From NCBI GenBank assembly GCA_014529385.2, contig CM043942.1, positions 112,626,141 to 112,690,140 of the forward strand: DNA of 64,000 nucleotides, read 5' to 3'. Under the pieces are notes generated by a model, which worked only from the letters and a program-made list of their open reading frames with translations, had not been told where the DNA came from and made no database searches. The translations under genes and the position numbers were made by a program. Source of the DNA: Adiantum capillus-veneris. Lineage: Eukaryota > Streptophyta > Polypodiopsida > Polypodiales > Pteridaceae. Every line of letters starts with the position of its first letter. The stretch's first letter is position 1. This document shows positions 11,400 through 22,421 of this stretch, in pieces.

Positions 11400-12360
11400 G
11401 GCGATTATCGTAACGAAGAACTAGCATACCTTCCGTCAAGCCCTTCTGCTTGAGAATTTTGTTGATTTTGCCTCTTTGATCCGTGGCTTGGGCAATGTAA
11501 TAGTCGATGGACTCTTCTCTATCAAGCTCAAGTCGTTGGAGATCTAAAATTATTTCCTGCAAAGCTTCTTTTGGCCTCTTTGATCCCCGTGAGAGAATGC
11601 GTAGGCTTGCAAGCTCCACCTCGATAGGAAGGAGTGGCTCTTGTCCATATACCAAATGAAAAGGAGTGAATTGAGTGAAAGATTTTTTGTATGCCCATAG
11701 AGCTGCGGTCAAATGACTATCCCAGTCGTTTGGTTGATCTGCAACCTGCTTAGAAATGATCTTACATATCATTCCATTCACCTTTTCAGCCAACCCATTG
11801 CACTGAGGGTAGTAAGGTGTAGAATGCAAATGTTTGACTTTTAACTTTGCCAAAAGATTATCTAGGAGCTCTGCTCTAAACCCTGGACCACGATCTGACA
11901 AAATCTCTAATGGTGTGCCGAATCTACTGCATATGTGATCAAAGATAAATTTTGATACCTCCTCGGCTGTAATTTGTGTTGTACTTGTTGCCTCCGCCCA
12001 TCGTGTCATGTAATCTACTCCCACAATGATGAAGACCTTCCCGGTAGATGTGCGAGGTAACAGGCCAATTGCATCCACACCCCACTTCTCAAAAGGACCA
12101 TACGAAATTATTGGAACTCGAGGCTCGTAAGTGAGTCGTTGATCTCCAGCAATCTGACAACCTTTGCATGACTTACACCAATGGTGGACATCATGATGTA
12201 GACTTGGCCAAACAAACCCTGCTTGCAAAATCTTCCTGTTTGTAATATCATGAGAAAAATGACCCCCACAGACATCATCATGGCATGAAAAGAGGATTAT
12301 CTCTATTTCTTGATTAGAGGGCACCCTTCTTAGCACCAAATCTTTCCCTTTATGATACAA
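11362..12360 (-). pseudogene. Element B integrase (zinc-binding and DDE core)
   Basis: The HHCC module is visible as GGHFSHD and CKSCKGC. The catalytic core follows: Asp in KWGVDAIG, Asp in ILSDRGPGF and Glu in NGLAEKVNG, giving the D,D-35-E set. Then WAYKKSFTQFTPFHLVYGQE and the C-terminal linker. The frame ends at 11362 and continues by frameshift into 11088-11399. Only one HHCC module is present, unlike element E. Integrase would join element DNA to host DNA, making the ~5-bp target duplication. All catalytic residues are preserved although the gene is broken. Confidence 0.88.
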
Positions 12361-12375
12361 ATCATCTCCTATGAG

Positions 12376-12645
12376 TTAGTAAGGAGTTGCCTTTTTTAGC
12401 AACCTATGCCTTTGCACTTTATCCAAGTGTTTAGGGCACTCACCAATTTGCAGGAAAAATATAATGTCCTTCAATTCCTCTTGGCCTTGGTACTTTGGTT
12501 CGTAGAGCTTCACACCTCCCACCATGATCTGAAGTTTCTCATTGGCGAGAGAATCTACTTCCTTGTTAAGGGTTCTCACAACATGTTGTACCTGTGTAGC
12601 TTCAAAGTTCTTTATGAAAGCCTTCACCTGTCTAAGCCACTCCAC
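12376..12645 (-). pseudogene. C-terminal part of the additional RNase H, element B
   Basis: Continues the second RNase H after a stop: WLRQVKAFIKNFEATQVQHV then RTLNKEVDSLAN, matching the HV-R--N--AD-LA end of this domain family. A ~50-residue connector to integrase follows, ending in a stop before 12376. Part of the same decayed pol as its neighbours. Confidence 0.7.
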
Positions 12646-12675
12646 TAGAGTAGGGTTCTTGCACTTCCATATCCC

Positions 12676-13980
12676 TTAGATTTGCCTAATAACTAGTAAG
12701 GAATCACCTCTTATTATAAGTCTTTTAATGCCAAGTTTTTTGCATTCTTCAAGCCCCAACTTTAAGGTGACATACTCAGCCTCATTATTAGAATGAACAT
12801 TTTCCAAGGTGATACCTTTCTTAAAAAGAACTTCCCTTTGTGGACATAGAATAAGAACCCCCCCTACTGCCTGATCGTGTTGTCGTCGGTAAGCTCCATC
12901 AAAGCACAAAATGTGTGCGTTGTCCATCTCCTCCTCATTATTTTGTGGTGTAGCTTTGTCTCTTGCCTTTGGTGACTCTTTCCTTTCTCTCACTTTGTAT
13001 GTGAGAATGTCTGCAAGACCTGCCCTTGTGCTATCTTGCACAAGAAAAGTGTATTCCAACTCTTGAAGTTCTAGAACCCATTTGGCTATCCTAGATGAGA
13101 GGCTCATGTGTTGCACAACATATGGTAAATTGTTTTCCATGGTGAGAATGACAAATGGTGCAGGTAAGAGATATGATTGGAATTTTCTTACCGCAAACAT
13201 AATTGTGAATACCACCTTCTCCATATCGGTGTAGCCCTTCTCTGCAGTGGTCATGACTTTGCTTGCAAAGTATACTGGCCTCATGTAGCATGTTTTTGGG
13301 TCTTTTTGCATGAGAACTACACCGATGGCCTCCATTCCTACACTTGGCATGATGTAATATGTATCCTTTGGATTTGGTGGAATTATTGTTGGAAGAGAGT
13401 TGAGAATACCCTTTACTTCAGTAAAGCATAATTCGTGTTCCTCTCTCCATTCAAATGTGGGTTTGTTTGCTAGCTTGTGCAAAGGTGCAATAGCTTCTGC
13501 TAGAAGGTGAATGAAACGAAACATGTACCTTACTTTGTGGTTGAAAGTCATGAGCTCCTTGGTTGTCGTTGGTGGTTGTAGTGACAAGAGAGCATTTACT
13601 TTTGATGGATCCACTTGAGTTCCTTGCAAAGAAACCACATGACCTAGCAACACCACTTGTGACTCTGCAATGTGACACTTCTCAGGATTAAGCTGTCCCC
13701 CAAATTGATGAAGCCTCCTAAGCCCCTCCTCAACTTTTTGGCAACAATGAAGTATTTGGCTACTATAGATACAGAAGTCATCCATAAAAACCCTAATTGA
13801 CTTTCCAAAGAAGGGCTGAAAGACAAGAGTTGTAAACCTTATAAAGGTACTAGGAGCATTTGTGAGTCCAAATGGCATCACTCTATAGGCAAAGCAACCC
13901 CAAGGTGTGATGAAAGTGGTTTTTAACTGATCTTCTTTTGCTATTCTAATTTGAAAATACCCAGAATACCCATCACACAC
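12676..13980 (-). pseudogene. Element B RT, vestigial RNase H and additional RNase H
   Basis: The RT palm is intact here: CDGYSGYFQI, then YRVMPFGLTNAPSTF and the catalytic FMDDF (residues 65-69 from the Met at 13980). The classical RNase H follows, but its first Asp region reads MPSVGMEAIGVVL without the usual aspartate. A second RNase H begins near residue 350 with CFDGAYR, then NNEAEY and GDSLLVIRQI, carrying the D-E-D acidic residues. This dead-plus-acquired pair is the known Tat-like arrangement. The frame stops at 12676 inside the second RNase H. Upstream it is offset from 14010-14726 by a frameshift. Its role was copying element RNA into DNA and removing the RNA strand. Confidence 0.88.
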
Positions 13981-14009
13981 TGTGTAACATTCATAGCCGG
14001 CTACTTTGT

Positions 14010-14726
14010 TTAAGATTTCATCTTGGAAAGGAAGAGGAAAATGATCCCTCTTTGTTGCAGCGTTGAGCGGTTTGTAGTCTCAACACAGACCCTCCATTTT
14101 TTGTTCTTCTTAGGGGTTACTACAATTGGGGACACCCACTCAGAGTTAGACACAGGGTAAATGAAACCAGCTTTGAGGAGTCGGTTAACCTCTGTCAAAA
14201 GTGCCTCTTGTTGTATTTTTCCTAGGTGCCTTAGCTTTTGAGCCACAGGTTTAGTACCTGGTTTTAATTCTATGCCATGCTCTATAACATCCACACCTCT
14301 AATTTGTGAGTAATCAGTGAGGATAAAAAAATTGGGATATCTCTTGAGCATATTGATGTAGGACCGCTTCTCCTCAGGGGTAAGATCTTTTGCAAGCATC
14401 CTCTCAAAGTATTCAAAGTGCTTGTGGTCACCTTTGTCATCTTTTTTTTTCTCCTTTTTTGGATCAACCTCTATTGATGGAGTTTTTGATGTGTTGAAGA
14501 TAATTCCCATTACCTCCAAAGATGATTCTTCTTTGCTATTGGATGTAGTGGTTGAACTTTCCTCGTCGCTTGAGCCAAAACTCTCTTCACTTTCTTCATC
14601 ATCCGTGGTCTCATAGTTGATGTCGAGCTGCTTTCCTTCATGCCAATCGTATACCACATGTTTCCCCTTTTTGAGAATCAATTGTCCTCGTCTCCATTTT
14701 TGATCTGCATTCACAACATGAGCCAA
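14010..14726 (-). pseudogene. Element B protease-RT linker and RT N-terminus
   Basis: An acidic, serine-rich linker (TDDEESEESFGSSDEESS) is followed by the start of RT: IEHGIELKPGTKP, LLKAGFIYPVSNSEWVSP and VVTPKKNKKWRVCV. A one-base frameshift just after WRVCV (near 14080) ends the RT reading; the correct frame resumes in the next segment. Element C has the same order in one uninterrupted frame, which locates the break. Confidence 0.78.
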
Positions 14727-15190
14727 GGCCTCCCTAGGATGATGGGATAGCCCTCCCCCTTGGCCGGCATAACATACATGTCCACACGTGCATCTATATT
14801 ACATACAGAAACTTTTACATTCTCGATGATCCCTAGGCACTTCACACTTACATTCTTGGCCAGCCTAGCTTGACAATTAGAGGATTTAGTGATTTCAAGC
14901 CCTAGTCTATTCATGGCTCTTTCCGTGATCACACACATTTGTGCTCCACCATCAACATACACATTGGATACCTTCCTACCCCTTACATAAGCATCTGCAA
15001 TAGGTTCCACATCTTGTTGTGGCTTTGAAGACAATGCCTTTATTGTCACCTTTTCTTTCTTTATTGGGAGTCTTGTGCTTACAAGTTTGGGCCAATGCCT
15101 TCTCACCTTGGGTGATAGATGTAGGAGTTGAGGCCAAGAAATATTGGGCTTTTGAGTTTGCAGATCTTCTAAGATGTTGTAGGGTTCCAT
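14711..15190 (-). pseudogene. Element B retroviral-type aspartic protease region
   Basis: Contains the active-site strand YVDGGAQMCVIT, where the usual DS/TGA reads DGGA, and the flap/C-terminal signature GYPIILGRPWLM. DGG instead of D-S/T-G is, to my knowledge, seen in Tat-like plant elements, and element C has it too, so it is probably ancestral. An N-terminal segment (YNILEDLQTQKPNISWPQ) matches the same region of C (YNLLEDMRGKGPDISWPQ). The upstream linker (15200-15480) and the downstream RT are in shifted frames, so the original gag-pol frame is broken on both sides. The protease would have cut the polyprotein. Confidence 0.78.
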
Positions 15191-15481
15191 ATTCTTTCCT
15201 AATGGAAAATCATTGATGCCGATCTCCCTTCGCCTTGATCTCTGCTTCTTGTCTCCTTCCTCCTTCTTTGACTTTTTCTTCCTCTCCTTCCTTGCAGGTT
15301 ATGACTCTTCATTCCTTGTGTCTTCATCCTTGTTGTGTGCTCTTGTGCGCTTTTCTGCTGGCATAACATCAAAATGTATAGGGCTCACCTCTACCTCCTC
15401 TTCCAGCTTTATGATGTTTACTCCTCTCTCTTCCTCCACTGGTGGGACAGGAGGGATGTTTTCCACTGGAGGTGGTGGTGG

Positions 15482-16375
15482 TCAACGAATAATTTGTGGG
15501 GCTTGAGCATGCTCGTGTTGCACCATGAGCGGAGGGGGTCTAGGAGGGTATATGTCCCCTGGAAGCCTCCGAGGGTGAGGGCAATTATACATGCCATGAC
15601 CAAATTTGTTGCAATTCCAGCATCTCAACTCTTGTGCTTGACGTCGTTGATTGCGATTCCCTTCTCTTGGTTGTCGTTGTTGAGGTAGGCCCTGCACTAG
15701 ATTCAAGGTGAGACTCTCTAGTTGTTGAGTTAATATTTGCAAGATCTCTTGTTGTGATCCTTCCCCTATTTGTGAAGTTTGGGCAAGAGAGCCCCTAACT
15801 TTTGCTCCCATGCTTGGTGAAGAATCCCTCTCAATGACTTCATTTAGGTCCCTTGTTCTATGTGCTTGAAAATTTAACTTCTTGAATTAAACCATGGCCA
15901 CCTCACGTGCTTCCTCAAATGTTGATGGGAATTTTAACTCTACCTTGGTCTTCAAAATTGGATACAAGCCAGCCATGAACCTATCTTTCTTTAGAAAGTT
16001 TGGTGCAACACCTTGGTTTTGTAAGGTAGTCTCCCATCTATCCCATAGGTTAAGGAAAACGGCCTCATAAGATGGGTAGTCTTCAAGGAATACCTGTTTA
16101 TGTTGAAGTAGACACTTCCAAAGACCCTCTGGAGTATCTCCTTGCCCAAATTTGGCAAGAAAACTTGGACGTAGCCTCTCCCAATTGGTTTAGTTTTGAG
16201 GTTGCAAGGCCTCGTACCATGCCTTAGCCTCCCCTTTGAGAACGAGTGGAAAAGCACGCAGCTTTACCTCTTCTTGATCTCTCCCAGAGATGAGGTGTGC
16301 CATCTCCAAATTATCCAGAAATTCTTGTGCATCCTCACCATTTTTAGAATGAAAGGTAGGAAAAGTGCTTGACAT
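15482..16375 (-). pseudogene. Element B gag: capsid plus CCHC zinc knuckle
   Basis: The best start is ATG at 16375 (MSSTFPTFHSKNGEDA), aligned with the C gag start. The capsid-like part includes AQEFLDNLEMA, AFPLVLKGEAKAWYEAL, FLAKFGQG and RFMAGLYP. In-frame stops interrupt it near 16190 and near 15890. The frame then carries a glutamine-rich linker and a complete knuckle CWNCNKFGHGMYNC (CX2CX4HX4C), followed by a proline-rich tail ending at 15482. Gag would assemble the particle and bind element RNA. It lies downstream of the two small ORFs and upstream of protease. Because of the stops it is non-functional. Confidence 0.8.
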
Positions 16376-16428
16376 TTTTACAATACAAGGAGGCTTGTGT
16401 ACCACAAAGTTTTGACTACAATGAGTGA

Positions 16429-16640
16429 TCACATTAAAATGAAAATATATACATCAAGTGTTAGTTCATAATTTATCATAGGCAAAATAAAAGGGTTGAT
16501 TGAGGCATTAATTTCATTAAGGCGAGTGATCCAAAAATTCTCCTAATGGTTGCTTGAAATCTAAATTTTGTAGCAATTATGATGTGCACATATTGACGAG
16601 CTATGGGTGTAAAAGGAGAAGCAGCTCTAGGTTGGTTCAC
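16429..16640 (-). pseudogene. Small pre-gag ORF, type a, start lost and frameshifted
   Basis: Aligns codon by codon with the 70-aa type a ORF of element C. It shares PIARQ-VHII, FQ--IRRI-G, NPFILP and the terminus TLDVYIFI. In B the initiator reads GTG where C has ATG, and one base is shifted after IRRIFGSLA, so it cannot give the full product. It ends at TGA 16429-16431, just before the gag region. Type a and type b are themselves paralogous (NP-ILP-I-Y, then S/T-DV at the end), so the element carried a tandem pair. Function unknown. Confidence 0.55.
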
Positions 16641-16724
16641 GTGACAATGTGTTCTCCTTTTTCTTTCTCTTGAAGAAAGTTTTTTTTTGAGTGGATCGCT
16701 ATCTAGGTGCCTCTTGTTCCTGCC

Positions 16725-16937
16725 TCAAAATAAAATAAAAACATGGACATCAAATGAATCATCATAATTAATGAATGGAAGAATGATGGGATTTGGAGAT
16801 GCCAAGATTTCACCAAGTCTTTCTGCACCAAACATAAAAACAATGCGTTGCTGGTAAAAAAATTTGCGATCTACACAAATGTTAATTCTGATGCGTTGTG
16901 CAAAATGAAAAGCATATGGTGCAACTCTATTGTTCAT
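16725..16937 (-). CDS. Small pre-gag ORF, type b (70 aa), unknown function
   Basis: Starts at ATG (MNNRV) just after the primer site and ends FILF. It matches the type b ORF of element C (50892-51110): about 41 of the last 54 residues are identical, with shared core FMFGAERLGEILASPNP and terminus SFDVHVFILF. Many nucleotide differences between B and C fall at third codon positions, which argues for selection on the protein. No known domain is recognised; it is hydrophobic in its second half, with no clear signal peptide. It is the first frame of the element RNA, and in B it precedes type a, the reverse of C. It could be a translated upstream ORF regulating gag or a small accessory protein. 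Confidence 0.6.
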   Translation of the reverse strand: MNNRVAPYAFHFAQRIRINICVDRKFFYQQRIVFMFGAERLGEILASPNPIILPFINYDDSFDVHVFILF

Positions 16938-16965
16938 GAGGAGAATAGAAGGCAATTAGGAAAGT

Positions 16966-16983
16966 TCCTCAGTGGGGGCACCA
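16966..16983 (-). promoter_or_regulatory. Primer-binding site of element B
   Basis: The minus strand reads TGGTGCCCCCACTGAGGA six bases after the 5' LTR end. It is identical over 18 bases to the site in element C (50585-50602). It begins TGG, as required for pairing to a tRNA CCA end; I cannot assign the tRNA. Confidence 0.8.
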
Positions 16984-16989
16984 CTTTTA

Positions 16990-17128
16990 TGTGAGCGGAT
17001 TTTTGAGATGGGGCTCAACTCAAGGCTCCCACCAGACAAACTACTCCGTGAGGCCCTACACATGCATATTTCTTAGGGGCACCACCCTCTTTTATGGAGA
17101 AAGAAGGAAACCAAAACAAACCATATGC

Positions 17129-17161
<33 letters not shown>

Positions 17162-18988
17162 TCCTTATGTGCTTCAACACAAAATGCCCTTCAACCATTC
17201 AACACACACTCCTTAAGCAAACCCTTTGAACACTGCACAAACTCACATGCAAAGAGTGACCTTCACCATATTAGTGCTCATATACTTCTAAGAAAAGCAA
17301 GAACACAACCTCTTAGCAAAACTCAAAACACCATAATGCAAAAATACTTGACAACTCCTTTCCTTTCCCAAAAGAAGAGACTACTTATACACATAAGGCG
17401 GCATGCATAGAGAGCTCTCCTCCATCTATGTAGCCCCAAGACCTACTTACACACAACATAAGGAGAGAAGCCAAGCAAATATACACCATGGTGCACAAAA
17501 AACTTTCTCAAAAAAACAAGCAACCCAATGAGCACAAATATGAGAAGTTTCCAAGATATGCTTACCAATTTCACAATCGTTTAGAGCAATAGTGTGACGA
17601 CGACACCCCAATTGCATCAATTTGTTGATCAAACCATGAGATAGATCATTAATCTTGATAACCTTGCTCTCATATAGAAGCTAAAATCGTTATTTAGGGA
17701 TGAGTATGGTAAAAGAAATGTTTGCAAGAGAATGGTAGCAATAGCATATTGATTCTCTCTCTATGGCAACGCTCATGATAGCGAGCGTAGGAAATGGATA
17801 GGGAGACCAGAGGAGAGAGAGATTAGGGCTTCCCTAACCTTAGAGGAGCTTATTTGCAGCAATGGAGTAGGTGTGTATGTTTTTGTGCTTGCCAAAGGGC
17901 CTTTTTATAGCTGTACAAGACCTTGGGTTAAGTTAAACTTGACTAGGGTAGGTGATTAACCATAGTTAGGTTCCCTTTCGACCATTCCTTCAATTATGTG
18001 AATAAGGGATTTATTTTCTCATTAAAAATATCCTTTTAAGTCGTGGAGTCTCCATAAGTGTTGATAATGTATGTGGGCCCCACCATGATGTCCCTCCAGT
18101 GGCTCCTGTAGAGTGTCCCCATCCTGTTTGTTGTGTCTCTGGAAGCATCTTGAGCCGACCCCTCCACATGCAAGTGGTTTTTAACTCCCCATTGGTATTT
18201 TATAATGTTGAAGAAGTCAAGAAAACTTTTCACCTTTGTGGTTTGCCTGATTGTAACTTTGACCTGCAGTAATAGTGTCCGCAGCACCTTGTTTTCACCA
18301 TAACTTTCAGCCTGTAACTCAGAATTGGGTGCTGTAAAAGGCAGAGTTGACCTTCTCAAAGTGTTTAAGATGATTTTTGAGTGTTCCTCAAATATTTCCA
18401 AGAGATAAGGCGTTCAAGATGCATCCAAAACACCTTTTTCACCAAGTCTCCTTGTAGGGGACTCTTTAGCATGCATCCAAGGTGTAGCATGCTTTTTCAA
18501 AAGAGAATCCACCTTAAACAAATGAGGAAGGCTCCAATAAAATTTGATTTATTGGGGATATAAATTATATTTAAGATTTGTCGACCAACACAAGTAAATG
18601 ATCCAAGAGTTGGGTCACATAGTGGTGGGGAAGGGAAGGCCTACAAGGTTAACCCTACCCTTGAGAGAAGATGGGTAAGATAAGTGCCCATAAATTATTT
18701 ATTTACAAACTATGGGATGTAGATAGCTATTTAAATTAGCAAAGGTAATTAGTTAAAAGAATATGCAGTAAAAAATTAGGAGAGTAGAATTAAGTTTACT
18801 ATTTTCATTTAGCATGAAGAGAGAAATATGATGTAAATGCAGAAAGATCTAAAAAGGGTAAGGTGTTTGTATGGAAAAAGGCTATTACGGAAAGAGAGAA
18901 TGAACACTAGGTTAAAACTTTGATAAAAAATATATACATTTGAGTAGAAATGTAGTGCAAATGCAAGGTTACCGTTTAACGCTACTCA
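16990..18988 (-). repeat. 5' LTR of element B (1999 bp)
   Basis: Pairs with 8983-10958. Differences include a longer CA microsatellite (about 17132-17158), a 12-bp insertion near 18741 and scattered substitutions. Its minus-strand end, CCGCTCACA, is followed after six bases by the primer-binding site. Confidence 0.93.
17900..17909 (-). promoter_or_regulatory. TATA box in the 5' LTR of element B
   Basis: The minus strand reads TATAAAAAGG, preceded by CTTGTACAGC. The same site is present in the other LTR at 9883-9892. It is the best candidate for the B genomic RNA promoter. Confidence 0.55.
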
Positions 18989-19989
18989 ACGTATATTAGA
19001 AAATGAAGGTCTTGGATACCTGGATAGGACTAAAGGGAAAAACCAAGTGGGAAAAAAAATTCCTTTAGTCGCAATTAAATGTGAGGCTATATGTACTTAT
19101 GTTTTGATGTAACCGAGTTTTGTTGAGTTGAAGTACTTACGGCCGTTTGGCTACTATTATTGACTGAATATACATTGTATAAGTGTTAGTAGCTTGAAGT
19201 CAGAGTCGTTGTTGTTGAGCAAATGCTTATGAAACCTGTTACCGCTTCGTCATTGTCATTTTGTTGTGTAAGTGCATGGGTGGAACACAAATCGTGTCAA
19301 ATGCAAATGTCCAATGATTGGACATTATATATGCTTGCACAGATAGATGCATGGGAAACAATATGTTGTGCGAGAAGAGTTTGAATGGGTGCTTCCAAGA
19401 GTGAACGTACCTATAGAAGCAAAAATATATTTGACTTCAAGAGCTGCCGTTACTCACAAGAAGGGTTGTTGATGGTCGAGGTTTTTTCACTCTCCTCACT
19501 GTGTACATATGCATGAAGTTTTTGTGGATTAATCCGCCTCTCCAACAAATAAAATTGTTAGACTTTGACTCTTCTGCTCACCTATCCACCATGAGCGACT
19601 CAATTTTACAATATGCTCAACTCTTCCAGCTTGAGGTATAATCTAAATATCTAGACTCATAGACCACAAAAAATATTAAGACATGAAGCTTGGGTGTGAC
19701 GCTTGCTCATTTAGTGGCTCAGCTGCCTGACTCTTGACTCTTATGCCATGATTTTAAAGGCGACTTGACTTACTCTCGGGAGCTTTCGACCAAGAATAGG
19801 TTTTGAAATTCAAAACTCCCATCCTCGAAGAGAGGATTTGTAAAGGACCATACTGGCAATATTGGTTTCTTTTGCCATACCTAGGTGACCTTGGTTGTCA
19901 AAATTTATTTTTGTTGTTGTTGGTCCCTTGGTTGAGAAGATTGGCTCGCTCCATTCTCCATAACACTTTGTCTATCATGTCTTGACATT
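18989..19989. other. Right flank of element B, no gene recognised
   Basis: About 1 kb without a recognisable frame. On the minus strand 19013-19080 reads GGAATTTTTTTTCCCACTTGG, then TTTTCCC, a motif I associate with the ends of plant LTRs, so an LTR remnant is likely. The remainder grades into the tail of element G. Confidence 0.4.
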
Positions 19990-20805
19990 TCTTGAGAGCT
20001 AGAGATGACTTCAGTCTTCTTCGGTATGTGTTGTTCTTTTGGCATCCATTTGTATCGGCATCGTGTGATTAGTGTGTCTTTGCAGATATCCTTTGCCTTG
20101 ACTGTGACATTGTCCTTGATTTTGCCTTCGTGAAATTGCGATAATTTTCAAGCTGAAGTCGTTTGATTGAAGAATGTTTACCTGGCATCTTTGGTAGACA
20201 GATTCTTCGATTTCCTTGATAGTAACCTTGTGCTTGAAGAATTGTAGATGGAACTTCCCATGATGTTTTTGATGTCGTATTGAGATGTACAAGAGTGCCA
20301 TTTTTGGAATTATTTACCGATGAAGTCCTATTTTGGTATGAAGGCCCCAACTGGATTTGAAATTTCCTACGTACCTTTGGCGAGCCTTGTTGGTTGGTCT
20401 CCTTTGGGGATATAAATATGAGCTTTGTTGCTTTTGGGGACGCTTTTTGAAACCTTTATCCACCACATAAGCCGAGGTCTATGGTTTTGGTAACCAAAGT
20501 TTCTTTTGACCTTCATAGTAGCCTTACTCTGCTAAGTTATACTAGGAGGATATCCATCCATGTGTTTACCGTTCATCAATTGGCTTGGATCAATGATCCA
20601 TATTGGGTCCTTGAATTTGATTTCTTCAGCTTTAATGTAGACCTTTGAAAACCTTCTGCGGCGGTGATCTCGCAGTGTAGGGTATTTCGGTTGAAAGGTT
20701 TTCTTTGGAGTCTGCCTTTCATGTGGAAGAATGTGGTCAGTTGATATAGAAGCTCTGTCTTGAAATTTTCTGGGTTGGATTGAAGACTCTGATTTAAGGG
20801 GCTGC
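19990..20805 (-). pseudogene. Basic W/K-rich tail of element G, broken
   Basis: On the minus strand, downstream of the protease-like ORF at 20808-22151, frames with several stops encode basic segments including LRDHRRRRFSKVYIKAEEI, KDPIWIIDPSQLM, MWWIKVSKSVPKSNK and CRYKWMPKEQHIPKK. The recurring W followed by a short basic motif (WIKV, WMPK) resembles the post-integrase ORF of element E (WVPKAQ, WRVKAQ). This suggests G carried the same C-terminal module. Nucleic-acid binding is a guess from charge. Heavily decayed. Confidence 0.4.
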
Positions 20806-20807
20806 TT

Positions 20808-22151
20808 CTATTGGTAGGACATTTGTGGGCTCATTTTGGCTTTGCCTTTGTCGGCAGCCGATAATCTTGGAGCGGTAGTAGGCTGGCTTTCTTGAGAGCT
20901 AGTCGTGATGACCATCATTGAAGATTCAGATTCTTCTTCAAGTGTTTTTGTCCATAGTTTGGACAACATCAAATGTGTACTCATTTTGGAAGAATCCACT
21001 ACTAAGAATTTGTCTTTAACTATCTTTGACCGTAGTTTAAGGGTAGCTTCTGCAATCCCCAAACTTGTGACCTTAACTCCATTTGATAGGGATACTTGTA
21101 CCTGAATTTTATACAGTTCTGGCTTATCTAGAAGTAACCACAGCCCATAAGACATGACATTAGTCGTGGCGGTGCAATATATCTCTGTTGTAAAATTGAA
21201 TTTCAGTTTCTCATGCGCATCCAACGAGAATTTAATCTTCTTGTTGGCTGCCAAGTAACTGATGTCCTCTTTGCTTTTGGTACTTGTCTTGGACTTTTGT
21301 GCCTTGGAAGCTTTGTCATCCTCTTGTATGTTGAACTTATTTGTCATTTTACTGGTTGTAGCATGTCCCAAGTGCTTACTATCTTCTGATCTATAGCTTT
21401 GGGGAAGGTCTATAGCCTGAGATGCTTGTTGGTCTTCATTGCTAGTTTCTGATTGTGACGCCTTGATTCTTGATTTCAGAAGCTCTCTGTCACTATTTAA
21501 TTCTTCTAGCACTTGAAGGTCATTCAATGGTGACTTTTCTTCTTGGAAATCTTTTGAAGCTTGTGTAGCAAGACGTTGAGGTTGACTCTCTTCTTCTGAT
21601 GCAATGGTCGCCGTGGCGATCGGTTCACATTGCTCCACAGGTTCTTGTAGAGTCTCAGTTTGAAAATACTTTGACTTGTTCTCACTGAGGTTCTTTAAGC
21701 GATCTTGAATCAACTGATTCAATTGATCTTTTTTGAAAGCCCGATTCTCTATGATAATGTCATTGACACCCTTGACTTCAAGAAACTGTGTCTTGAGCCT
21801 ATCTTTTGTGCTCTGCGACAAGATCTGCTCCTTTTTTGGAGATCTCGTTGGGGATTCTTGCTTCCGTTCCCTTGTTGTCACTGTCTGAACTTTGCTTTTG
21901 GCTTGTCGCTTCTTCTTTTCCATGTAGAGCTTTGTTGGGAAGTCCTTCACTAAATGACCAATGGCACATTGTTTGAAATATATTGCTATCTCAACATGTG
22001 CACCCTTTGGACGAGGCATATCTCCATAATATCGCTGATAATGGTTTCTTGTGGTATCTAGATACAGATGTGACCTCTTCTTTGCATGCATGAACCTGTA
22101 GATTACGACTGACTTAGGTGTATCCACTGGCTTCGTCTCAATCTCCTCCAT
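20808..22151 (-). CDS. Element G ORF, 447 aa: knuckle-like and protease-like regions
   Basis: Longest frame of G. Residues ~45-75 hold a degenerate knuckle (FKQCAIGHLVKDFP) followed by a lysine-rich stretch; ~80-310 are charged, Gln/Ser/Glu-rich and probably disordered. Residues ~325-410 resemble a retropepsin fold without its active site: IYCTATTNVMS where CxxDTGA is expected, then VSLSNGVKVTSLGIAEATL and MSTHLMLSKLWTK in place of the ILGRPW end. The frame is intact, but there is no catalytic Asp. Upstream lie other G fragments in the same orientation; the basic tail follows. Relationship to the E post-integrase ORF is an inference from domain order. It could instead be the gag-protease of a divergent pararetrovirus-like element; RT is not visible. 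Confidence 0.5.
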   Translation of the reverse strand: MEEIETKPVDTPKSVVIYRFMHAKKRSHLYLDTTRNHYQRYYGDMPRPKGAHVEIAIYFKQCAIGHLVKDFPTKLYMEKKKRQAKSKVQTVTTRERKQESPTRSPKKEQILSQSTKDRLKTQFLEVKGVNDIIIENRAFKKDQLNQLIQDRLKNLSENKSKYFQTETLQEPVEQCEPIATATIASEEESQPQRLATQASKDFQEEKSPLNDLQVLEELNSDRELLKSRIKASQSETSNEDQQASQAIDLPQSYRSEDSKHLGHATTSKMTNKFNIQEDDKASKAQKSKTSTKSKEDISYLAANKKIKFSLDAHEKLKFNFTTEIYCTATTNVMSYGLWLLLDKPELYKIQVQVSLSNGVKVTSLGIAEATLKLRSKIVKDKFLVVDSSKMSTHLMLSKLWTKTLEEESESSMMVITTSSQESQPTTAPRLSAADKGKAKMSPQMSYQ

Positions 22152-22421
22152 CGTCTTGTCCTTGAGAAGCTAAAAATAGCTTCCATAATTGCTTGCATAC
22201 CAGATCAAATCACTATCCATGCTTTCTAGCAGTCGTAATGCTAATTCTTCCATCAGCATATGGTCTTTGGCGTGGGGCTTCTGCATATCTTTAGGGCTAT
22301 GTTTCAGAGTTGATTTTGGCGAGGTTTGCACCGAGGGTGAAGATCGAACCGAATCTTTGTTTTCCGTTTCCCTGGATGGTGCATTTGGACGGGGTCCAAG
22401 TATGTGACTTACAGGTTGCCC

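Larger units (their letters stand above)
8983..18988 (-). mobile_element. Element B: full-length Ty3/gypsy LTR retrotransposon, decayed
   Basis: Two ~2-kb LTRs enclose, in minus-strand order, primer site, two small ORFs, gag with zinc knuckle, protease, RT, RNase H, a second RNase H, integrase and purine tract. Ends are TGAGTAGCG...CTCA-type. The 5-mers flanking it (GGCGT at 8978-8982, ACGTA at 18989-18993) do not match cleanly, so the target duplication has decayed or the end is a base or two off. Vestigial plus additional RNase H is the known signature of Tat-like plant gypsy elements. Frames carry several stops and frameshifts, so it is not autonomous now. LTRs differ by roughly 3-4% by eye. 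It is related to element C but differs in LTR sequence and leader. Confidence 0.92.

Noticed and set aside
8978-18993. A clean target duplication for element B
   Set aside because: Flanking 5-mers GGCGT and ACGTA share only part; not claimed.
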